Assembly (NCBI RefSeq): GCF_039523795.1
Contig: NZ_BAAAFZ010000019.1
Location: 1 to 64,000, forward strand
Origin: Craurococcus roseus
GTDB lineage: Bacteria > Pseudomonadota > Alphaproteobacteria > Acetobacterales > Acetobacteraceae
Length of the DNA stretch: 64,000 nucleotides
Reading direction: 5' to 3'
Part shown: piece after piece, positions 53,815 through 59,984 of the stretch
How the letters are laid out: each line of letters starts with the position of its first letter
Position numbering within the stretch: the first letter of the stretch is position 1
Made by a program: the position numbers and the translations under genes
The notes under the pieces: model-generated
What the model was told of the DNA's origin: nothing
Databases searched by the model: none
Seen by the model: only the letters and a program-made list of their open reading frames with translations

Positions 53815-54612
53815 ATGTACGATTTCGCCTACCATAAGCCCACCAGCATCGCCGACGCGGTGAAGCTGCTTTCGGCCGACGAGGACGCGCGGCCGATCTC
53901 CGGCGGGCAATCGCTGCTGCCGGCGCTCAAGCACCGGCTCAACCGCCCCAGCTCGCTGGTGGACCTTTCCGGCATCGCCGAGCTGAAGGGCGTCAAGCGC
54001 GACGGCGACACCATCAGGGTCGGCGCGCTGACCAAGCACATCGAGGTCCAGAACAGCCCCGAGATCAAGTCCGCGATCCCGGCGCTGTCCCACATGGCCT
54101 CCATCCTCGGCGACATCCAGGTCCGCAACCGCGGCACCATGGGCGGCAGCGTCGCCAACAACGACCCGGCGGCCGACTACCCTTCCGCCGTGCTGGGGCT
54201 CGGCGCCACCGTCGTCACGGACAAGCGCCGCATCGCGGCTGACGACTTCTTCCAGGGGATGTTCACCACGGCGCTGGAGCCGGGCGAGCTGCTCGTCGCC
54301 ATCGAGTTCCCGGTGCCGGAGAAGGCCGGCTACGCCAAGATGCGCAACCCCGCCAGCCGCTACGTCATGGCCGGCGTCTTCGTCGCCAAGACCAAAGGCG
54401 GCGAGGTGCGCGTCGCGGTGAACGGGGCGGGGCCGGGCGTGTTCCGCCAAGCCGAGATGGAGCGGGCGCTCACCGCCAACTGGGCGCCGGACGCGGTGGC
54501 GAACATCAAGCAGCCTTCCGAAGGCCTGAACAGCGACATCCACGGCAGCGCCGAGTACCGGGCGCACCTGGTCACGGTGATGGCCAAGCGCGCGGTCGCC
54601 GAAGCCGGTTGA
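53815..54612 (+). CDS. CoxM-like FAD-binding subunit of the molybdenum hydroxylase
   Basis: 265-residue medium subunit with an FAD_binding_5 domain. The two FAD-contact motifs are visible: RPISGGQSLLPALKHRLN near 27-44 and RNRGTMGGSVANNDPAADYP near 105-124. The C-terminal CO_deh_flav domain (about 170-265) contains RYVMAGVFVAKTKGGEVRVA. GGGGAACCG lies before the ATG. The order S-L-M differs from the coxMSL order of many CO oxidisers, and no coxD/E/F/G accessory genes are adjacent. Confidence 0.93.
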   Translation: MYDFAYHKPTSIADAVKLLSADEDARPISGGQSLLPALKHRLNRPSSLVDLSGIAELKGVKRDGDTIRVGALTKHIEVQNSPEIKSAIPALSHMASILGDIQVRNRGTMGGSVANNDPAADYPSAVLGLGATVVTDKRRIAADDFFQGMFTTALEPGELLVAIEFPVPEKAGYAKMRNPASRYVMAGVFVAKTKGGEVRVAVNGAGPGVFRQAEMERALTANWAPDAVANIKQPSEGLNSDIHGSAEYRAHLVTVMAKRAVAEAG

Positions 54613-54620
54613 GGCGAGGC

Positions 54621-54667
54621 GCGCGGGCGTTCCCGCGCCCGGCGCGGCGGCCCCGGTGCCGCCGCGC
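54621..54667. terminator. Two adjacent strong hairpins between convergent genes (putative bidirectional terminator)
   Basis: Hairpin 1 has a 7-bp stem GCGCGGG/CCCGCGC (54621-54627, 54632-54638) with loop CGTT. Hairpin 2 has a perfect 10-bp stem GCGCGGCGGC/GCCGCCGCGC (54642-54651, 54658-54667) with loop CCCGGT. They fill the 54-nt gap between the convergent CoxM-like and CopC-like genes. There is no T-tract, so classical intrinsic termination is uncertain, but the position suits a stop for both transcripts. Confidence 0.55.
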
Positions 54668-55050
54668 TAAGGCCCCGCCCGCTGCTGCTCGCCCGGCTTC
54701 GCCACGAAGAACAGCGTGCCGCCGATGGTCTCGCCGGCGGGCGACGAGGCCGACCACTCCGCGCGGTAGCGGCCCGGCCGCAAACGGGCGAAGCCTCCGC
54801 GATGCTCGAGGGACGGCGTCGCCGAATCGCGGCTGAGGCGCACCGCTTGTTCGACGCCTTCGCTGTTGTAGAGCTTGAGGCGCTCCAGCCGCATGGGCTG
54901 GTTGAAGCGGAGGCGCACGGCGACCGGCAGGCTCCGCGTCTCCGCTCCCTGCGCCGGATCGGAATGCAGCAGGGCGGGCCTGCCCGTCGCGGTGGCGGGC
55001 GCCGCGGCGGCGGCCGGGGCCGCGGCGAGCACGGCCAGGAAGAAAAGCAT
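54667..55050 (-). CDS. CopC-domain periplasmic protein
   Basis: 127 residues. A signal peptide (MLFFLAVLAAAPAAAAAPAT, about 1-20) is followed by a CopC-type beta-sandwich. It has ALLHSDPAQGAETRS, where the His near 31 matches the N-terminal copper-binding His of CopC; VAVRLRFNQPMRLERLKLYN; and RLRPGRYRAEWSASSPAGET near 88-107. No Met-rich copper(I) loop is present. It may bind copper(II) or be a CopC-like protein of other use. No CopD is adjacent. Start ATG 55050 was preferred over one 13 codons earlier because it begins the signal peptide directly. Confidence 0.78.
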   Translation of the reverse strand: MLFFLAVLAAAPAAAAAPATATGRPALLHSDPAQGAETRSLPVAVRLRFNQPMRLERLKLYNSEGVEQAVRLSRDSATPSLEHRGGFARLRPGRYRAEWSASSPAGETIGGTLFFVAKPGEQQRAGP

Positions 55051-55468
55051 CGGGCGCAAAGGTCTGTCCTCGTGCAGCAACGCGGGCAAACTGGGCCGGC
55101 GTTGGCCGAGGGCAACCCTCCATGGCGCGTAGCCGGGATGAACTCTCGCCGGGCGGCCGCGGGGTGGGCTGGCGCCAGAAAAGGGCCGGGACGGCTCGGC
55201 CCTTGATGCGCTCGCAGTATACGAATTTAGCGGCGCGGCATTCGCCTCATGGTGCCGATCGGACCCGGCGTTGGCCGCGGGGGTAGCGCGCCGAGATGCG
55301 CGCCGCTTGGCCGGCTTGTTCGATCAGCAGGCACTTGCTTACGCGTCGAAATAACGATGCGCTTCCGCGAAAAGCCGCTCGCATTGTAGGCCCCGTGGTG
55401 CCATGGTGTGGAGCCTAGCTCCGCTTGCTGACGGGCGGCGCGCGCGACACAGACACGGGTTGAAAAAA
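55051..55468. other. Divergent regulatory region between the CopC-like and cold-shock genes, with a hairpin at 55181-55204
   Basis: 418 nt without a supported gene. The stem AAGGGCCG (55181-55188)/CGGCCCTT (55197-55204) with an 8-nt loop is followed on the minus strand by a short T-run (TTTTC). It would therefore act as a terminator or attenuator in the leader of the CopC-like gene. The right 200 nt probably hold the promoter and long 5' leader of the cold-shock gene, as is usual for csp mRNAs. AT-richer patches occur at 55215-55227 (GTATACGAATTTA) and 55350-55361. Confidence 0.45.
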
Positions 55469-56209
55469 GTGCCTTCGGATATTGAGAATCAGGGCGGCGA
55501 CGGGCCGATAGAGGCCCAGGTCAAATGGTACAACGCGCGGAAGGGTTTCGGTTTCGTCCTAGGCCCGGACGGGCAGGACGTCTTCTTCCACGCTTCCGCC
55601 TTGACCGAAGCGGGCATCGAACCCCCCGACACCGGCGACACCCTCGTTTGCGAGATCGGGTCCGACCGGCAAGGCCGGCGCTTGGTCACGCGCATCACCG
55701 AGCTGAAGCGCGGGGAAGGCGGCGCGGCGCCCGGCGCCCGGCGCCCGTTCCGCGAAGGCGGTTTCGGCGACCGGCCGCCCCGGCGCGACTTCGGCGGCGG
55801 TGGCGGCTTCGGCGGCGGCGGGTACGGCGACCGGCCGCCCCGGCGCGACTTCGGCGGCGGTGGCGGCTTCGGCGGCGGCGGGTACAGCGACCGTCCCCCA
55901 CGGCGCGACTTCGGCGGCGGCGGGACCTTCGGCGAACGCGGCCCACGGCCCTTTGGCGACCGGCCGCCCCGGCGCGACTTCGGCGCAGACGCCGGCGGCC
56001 CGACCTACGACCTCAGCGGCACGGTGAAGTGGTTCGACCAGGTGCGGGGCTTCGGCTTCGTCACCCCTGAGGACGGCGGCCAGGACGTGTTCCTGCATTC
56101 CTCCGTGCTCCAGCGCGCCGGGCGTCAGGACGTCCAACAGGGCGAGAAGGTCGACCTCGAAGTGCGCGACGGCCAGCGTGGCCGGCAAGCGGTGAACCTG
56201 AAGCCGTAG
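55469..56209 (+). CDS. Cold-shock protein with two CSD domains joined by a Gly/Arg-rich repeat linker
   Basis: RNA/DNA-binding protein of 246 residues. CSD 1 (about 13-80) has the RNP motifs KWYNARKGFGFV and DVFFHASAL. CSD 2 (about 180-245) has VKWFDQVRGFGFVTP and DVFLHSSVL. Between them is an unusual linker with repeats of GDRPPRRDFGGGGGFGGGGY, resembling eukaryotic RGG boxes. Double-CSD proteins are known in alphaproteobacteria; the repeat linker is longer than the typical spacer. GTG at 55469 is the best start by domain position; TTG at 55460 and an upstream in-frame ATG at 55403 are alternatives. It probably chaperones RNA at low temperature or in stationary phase. Confidence 0.85.
   Translation: MPSDIENQGGDGPIEAQVKWYNARKGFGFVLGPDGQDVFFHASALTEAGIEPPDTGDTLVCEIGSDRQGRRLVTRITELKRGEGGAAPGARRPFREGGFGDRPPRRDFGGGGGFGGGGYGDRPPRRDFGGGGGFGGGGYSDRPPRRDFGGGGTFGERGPRPFGDRPPRRDFGADAGGPTYDLSGTVKWFDQVRGFGFVTPEDGGQDVFLHSSVLQRAGRQDVQQGEKVDLEVRDGQRGRQAVNLKP
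55766..55945 (+). repeat. 60-bp in-frame tandem repeat in the cold-shock linker
   Basis: Units at 55766-55825 and 55826-55885 are identical over 60 nt. A third at 55886-55945 is diverged, and a partial fourth follows (GDRPPRRDFG at about 55955). Each unit encodes 20 residues with RPPRRDF followed by a Gly/Phe tract. Identity at the nucleotide level points to recent duplication. Confidence 0.9.
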
Positions 56210-56244
56210 CGCGGCCTGCGGCGGCGCCTTCACGCCTCCTTAAG

Positions 56245-56271
56245 GCATGCCGGGCACCGTGCCCGGCATGC
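56245..56271. promoter_or_regulatory. Perfect 27-nt palindrome (13-bp stems, 1-nt centre)
   Basis: GCATGCCGGGCAC-C-GTGCCCGGCATGC lies 36 nt after the cold-shock stop codon. The ATG of the next small gene (56268) sits in its right arm, and an in-frame ATG (56247) in the left arm. It could be the terminator of the cold-shock gene (no T-tract), an operator for a dimeric regulator, or an RNA hairpin hiding the next start codon. Confidence 0.55.
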
Positions 56272-56564
56272 GTTTCCTCTTCCCGTTGCTCCTGATCTTC
56301 GCCAGCGGCGGAGGAGCGTCCGCGCTTCCCCGCTGCGCGCCTCCGCTCGAAGGCGCCGTGGCGTGCCTGGACGGCAAGCTGTGCGAGTGCCGCCACCACC
56401 CAGGCGGCTCCATCGCCGGCCGGCCCCCGGCGGTGCGTTGGGACTGCGGCGCGCTGCGCCCGCCGTGCGGCGCCGCGGCGCCTCCGCCCTCCCTCGACGG
56501 CGGGCAGGCCCAACAACCCTTGCCCATGTTGCCCGCGCCATCGCCGCCAGGTTGGTGGCGTTGA
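56268..56564 (+). CDS. Small Cys-rich secreted protein of unknown function
   Basis: 98 residues from the ATG at 56268 (105 from 56247). A signal peptide (MRFLFPLLLIFASGGGASA, about 1-19) precedes a compact region with six cysteines: LPRCAPP, VACLDGKLCECRHH, WDCGAL and RPPCGAA. The rest is Pro-rich. The cysteine pattern and the clear signal support a real gene, though the family is not recognised. No good ribosome-binding site is visible because the palindrome occupies that position. It lies 88 nt before the Bug receptor gene. Confidence 0.5.
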   Translation: MRFLFPLLLIFASGGGASALPRCAPPLEGAVACLDGKLCECRHHPGGSIAGRPPAVRWDCGALRPPCGAAAPPPSLDGGQAQQPLPMLPAPSPPGWWR

Positions 56565-56652
56565 CGGTGGACGGCGTGCGCGCCGCGAGCCTGTTCCGGA
56601 CCGTGGCCCAGGCCGTTACGCTGGCCCGCGAAAAGGAACAGGGGAGCCCGCC

Positions 56653-57663
56653 ATGGCCGTCCGTCGCCGCGCCGCCGCAGCCGCCGCCGCCGTATCCGCG
56701 GTGCTGCTGGCCTTGCCCGCGGGCGCCCAGGACCCAGCCGCCGCCGCGTGGCCGGCGTCGCGGCCCGTCACCATCCTCGGCGGCTTCCCCAACGGCTCGG
56801 GCGTGGACATCTACGCCCGCCGCTTGGCGGAGCCGCTCGGCCGCGCGCTCGGCGTGCCGGTGGTGTTGGACAACCGCACCGGCGCCGGCGGCAACATCGC
56901 CAGCGACGCGGTGGCGAAGGCGCGGCCGGACGGGCACCTGTTCCTGCTGGCCACCGCCGGCACCCACGCCATCAACGCCAGCCTCTACCGCGACCTGCCC
57001 TTCGACCCGGTGCGCGACGTCACCCACGTCGCGCTGCTCGGCGACGTGCCGAACGTCGTGCTGGTGAGCCCCGAGCGCCGCCCGCAGTACCGCGCCTGCG
57101 CCGACCTGCTGGCGGCGGCGAGGGCGCGGCCCGGCGCGCTCAACTACGGCTCCACCGGCAACGGCGCGTCCACGCACCTCACCGGCGCGCAGTTCGCCGA
57201 GGCGGCCGGCATCGAGCTGACCCACGTCCCCTACCGCGGCCAACCCGGCGCCATGGGCGCGCTGCTCGCCGGCGACACCGACGTGTTCTTCAACCAAAGC
57301 GGCCCCTCCATCGGCGCGGTCCAGCAAGGCCAAGTCCGGGCGCTCGCGGTGACGACGCGCGAACGCCTGCCCGCGCTGCCCGACGTGCCCACGGTGGAGG
57401 AGGCGTGCGGCCTCCAGGGCTTCGAGAGCAGCACGTGGTACGCGCTGCTCGGCCCGCCCGGCCTGCCGGCGGCGGTGCGCGACCGCATGAACGCCGAGGT
57501 CGCGCGCATCGTCGGCGCGCCGGAATTCCGCCGGTGGCTGGTGGAGAGCCAAGGCATAACGCCGCCCAAGGACACGTCGCCGGACGCGTTCCGCCGCGTC
57601 CACGAGGCGGATGTGGGGCGCTGGGCGGAGATCGTGCGGGCGTCCGGGGCGCGGGTGGACTGA
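56653..57663 (+). CDS. Bug/TctC-family tripartite tricarboxylate transporter receptor
   Basis: Periplasmic solute receptor of 336 residues. A signal peptide (about 1-25, AAVSAVLLALPAGAQ) is followed by the Bug fold: PVTILGGFPNGSGVDIYARR near 38-57, VVLDNRTGAGGNIASDAVAK near 70-89, ALNYGSTGNGASTHLTGAQF near 155-174, THVPYRGQPGAMGALLAGD and FESSTWYALLGPPGLP. Family members bind carboxylates such as citrate, aspartate or aromatic acids. No tctA or tctB is adjacent, which is usual for the many orphan Bug receptors of such genomes. AACAGGGGAGCCCGCC precedes the ATG. Confidence 0.92.
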   Translation: MAVRRRAAAAAAAVSAVLLALPAGAQDPAAAAWPASRPVTILGGFPNGSGVDIYARRLAEPLGRALGVPVVLDNRTGAGGNIASDAVAKARPDGHLFLLATAGTHAINASLYRDLPFDPVRDVTHVALLGDVPNVVLVSPERRPQYRACADLLAAARARPGALNYGSTGNGASTHLTGAQFAEAAGIELTHVPYRGQPGAMGALLAGDTDVFFNQSGPSIGAVQQGQVRALAVTTRERLPALPDVPTVEEACGLQGFESSTWYALLGPPGLPAAVRDRMNAEVARIVGAPEFRRWLVESQGITPPKDTSPDAFRRVHEADVGRWAEIVRASGARVD

Positions 57664-58033
57664 GGGGCGGGAGCGCGCGGCAGGCGCGACCGGCCGGCCG
57701 CCCGACGGGGGCGCCGATCGGGACGATCACGGCCCAGCGCCGACGTTCTACGCGGTCCGACACGCCGGGGTCGGGCGCGGCGCCGGCACGCCGCGAAGGC
57801 GTGCGGGCAGACTCATGCCGCCACGCTCGGTTGGAGGCGCAGGCCGCGTGGCCCGGCGCGGCGGAAACGGCTTTGCCCTGGGCGTCCCTCCGCCTGTGCG
57901 GCCTCGCTCCCGCGCTGGCTGGGACCGTGAGCATCCCATCGCCGAAGGGGCGTTCGTCGGGGGCGCCGACAGTGAGGTGGCAGGGCCGTAGGATGGAAAG
58001 GCGGTGGATGGGACGCCGCCCGCCGGAGCGGCC
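57664..58033. other. Gap between convergent Bug receptor and gltX genes
   Basis: 370 nt of GC-rich sequence. Short open frames occur on both strands, but none has a start, a ribosome-binding site or a recognisable protein. I see no RNA gene or repeat in it. Confidence 0.5.
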
Positions 58034-59443
58034 TCAACCCACCTCCAGGTCGCCCACCGCCGCCAGCACCCGGTCCATCGCCTCCGTCCGCCCCAGCGCC
58101 GCCAGCACCGCGTCGATCGGCGGGCTCTGTGTGCTGCCGGTCAGCGCCGCGCGCAGCGGCTGCGCCACTTGGCCGAGCTTCACGCCCTTCACCTCGGCGT
58201 AGTCCCGCAGCCACCGCTCCAGTTCCAGCCGCTCCCACGGCGCGTCGGACAGGAACTGCGCCAAGTCCGCCAAGCGCGCCCGCGCCTCCGTCGTCAGCAG
58301 CGCGGCGGCCTTGGGCTCCATCGGCGGCGGCCCCTCCACGGCGGCGAAGGCGGCCGCGCCGGCCAGCTCCTCCAGGGTCTTCGCCCGCTCTTTCAGGTCC
58401 GGCATCAGCGCCCGCACCCGCTCCGCGCCCTCGGCGCCGAAGAGGACGTTCCGCTTCGCCAGCCGCTCCATGACATCGTGCGCCAGCCGGTCGTCGTCGG
58501 CCGCGCGCAGGTACACGCCGTTCAGGTGCAGGAGCTTGGCGTAATCCATGCGGCTGGCGCTGCGGCCGACGTCCTTGAGGTCGAACAGCGCGATGGCCCG
58601 GTCGCGCGGCACCACCTCCTCGTCGCCGTGCCCCCAGCCGAGGCGCAACAGGTAGTTGCACAGCGCTTCCGGCAGGAAGCCCTGCTCGCGGAACTCCAGC
58701 GCGCCCACCGCGCCGTGCCGCTTGGACAGCTTGGCCCCGTCGGCGCCGTGGATCAGCGGGATGTGCGCGAATCTGGGCCGCGTCCAGCCCATGGCGTCGT
58801 AGATCGCGCATTGGCGGAAGGTGTTTGTCAGGTGGTCGTCGCCGCGGATGACGTGGGTGATGCCCATGTCGTGGTCGTCCACCACGACGGCGTGCAGGTA
58901 GGTCGGCGTGCCGTCCGACCGCAGGATGATCATGTCGTCCAGCTCGGCGTTGGAGACGCGCACCTCGCCCTGCACCAGATCGGGCACGACGGTCTCGCCC
59001 TCCCGCGGCGCCTTCAGCCGGATCGCCGGCTTGGCCCCCGCCGGCGCCGTGGCCGGGTCGCGGTCGCGCCACGCGCCGTCGTAGCGGGGCGGCCGGCCTT
59101 CCGCGACCGCGCACTCCCGCGCCTGTTGCAGCTCTTCGGGCGTATCGAAGGCGAGGTAGGCGCGGCCTTTCGCCAGCAGCTCCCGCGCCACCTCGGCGTG
59201 CCGCGCCTCGCGCCGGCTCTGGAAGATCGGCGGCTCGTCCGGCCGGAGGCCCAGCCATTCCAGGCTGTCCAGGATCTGCCTGACGGCCTCCTCGGTGGAA
59301 CGCGCCCGGTCGGTGTCCTCGATCCGCAGCAGGTACTGCCCGCCGTGCCGCCGCGCGAAGAGGAAGTTGAACAGCGCGGTCCGTGCCCCGCCGATGTGCA
59401 GGAAGCCCGTGGGGGAAGGGGCGAAGCGGGTGCGGACGGACAT
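58034..59443 (-). CDS. gltX: Glutamyl-tRNA synthetase
   Basis: Class I synthetase charging tRNA-Glu, 469 residues (family about 465-490). The HIGH motif is in RFAPSPTGFLHIGGARTALF near 6-25, YLLRIEDTDRARST near 36, VIRGDDHLTNTFRQ near 194 and the KMSKS equivalent GAKLSKRHGA near 237. The C-terminal anticodon-binding region (about 320-469) is helical. Alphaproteobacteria often have two GltX proteins, one of which may serve tRNA-Gln as well. Which one this is cannot be told. ATG at 59443 gives the standard N-terminus MSVRTRFAPSPTG. Confidence 0.96.
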   Translation of the reverse strand: MSVRTRFAPSPTGFLHIGGARTALFNFLFARRHGGQYLLRIEDTDRARSTEEAVRQILDSLEWLGLRPDEPPIFQSRREARHAEVARELLAKGRAYLAFDTPEELQQARECAVAEGRPPRYDGAWRDRDPATAPAGAKPAIRLKAPREGETVVPDLVQGEVRVSNAELDDMIILRSDGTPTYLHAVVVDDHDMGITHVIRGDDHLTNTFRQCAIYDAMGWTRPRFAHIPLIHGADGAKLSKRHGAVGALEFREQGFLPEALCNYLLRLGWGHGDEEVVPRDRAIALFDLKDVGRSASRMDYAKLLHLNGVYLRAADDDRLAHDVMERLAKRNVLFGAEGAERVRALMPDLKERAKTLEELAGAAAFAAVEGPPPMEPKAAALLTTEARARLADLAQFLSDAPWERLELERWLRDYAEVKGVKLGQVAQPLRAALTGSTQSPPIDAVLAALGRTEAMDRVLAAVGDLEVG

Positions 59444-59984
59444 GCTTGTACCTGCGATCTGCCGAGGCGGAGGAGAGGGCGCAGGCTTGCCGCCGCGGCG
59501 ACGCGCCCGCAAGGCGCCGGCGCACGCCCGCCAACATGGGCGCGAGCACCGACGGCCCGCCGATCGCCGCGCGGCGGTGATGCACGGAGGCCGGGCATGG
59601 GAGCCGGGCGCCGTACCGGCCGGGGCACCGCGCCGCGAAATCCGGTGCGCCTCCACGCCGAGGACGGCCACGCCTCCCAACTCGACCGCTACGGCCGTCA
59701 GCCGGTCCCCTGCGCGTCAAGCGTGCCATCCGGCCGATCCAAGCGTCCAGGTTGCGGCCGCAAAAGCGTGGAACCCAACGGCCTTCTTGAGGAGGTCGTG
59801 GAACGAAGGCCGTTCGCGGGTCTTGCCTCCTGGGAGAGCAACGATCGCCGGCGACGCCCGCGCCGGACAGCGCCAAGGGCGGGACGGCGCGCAAACCCGG
59901 TCGGCACCGGTGCGCCGCGCGACCGAGCAGCGAAACTCGCCTTATGGTTGACGGCGGCGCGCGCGTCGCGGCAGGTTCGACACG
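59444..59984. other. Divergent region between gltX and comEC, with an inverted repeat at 59777-59814
   Basis: 541 nt without a supported gene. A perfect 10-bp inverted repeat AACGGCCTTC (59777-59786) / GAAGGCCGTT (59805-59814) encloses an 18-nt loop with GGAGG. It must contain the gltX promoter at its left side and that of comEC at its right. Short frames such as one ending near 59951 have no recognisable content. Confidence 0.45.

Noticed and set aside
55300..55345. tRNA gene suggested by GTTCGATC-like sequence
   Set aside because: No acceptor, D or anticodon stems can be paired around it.
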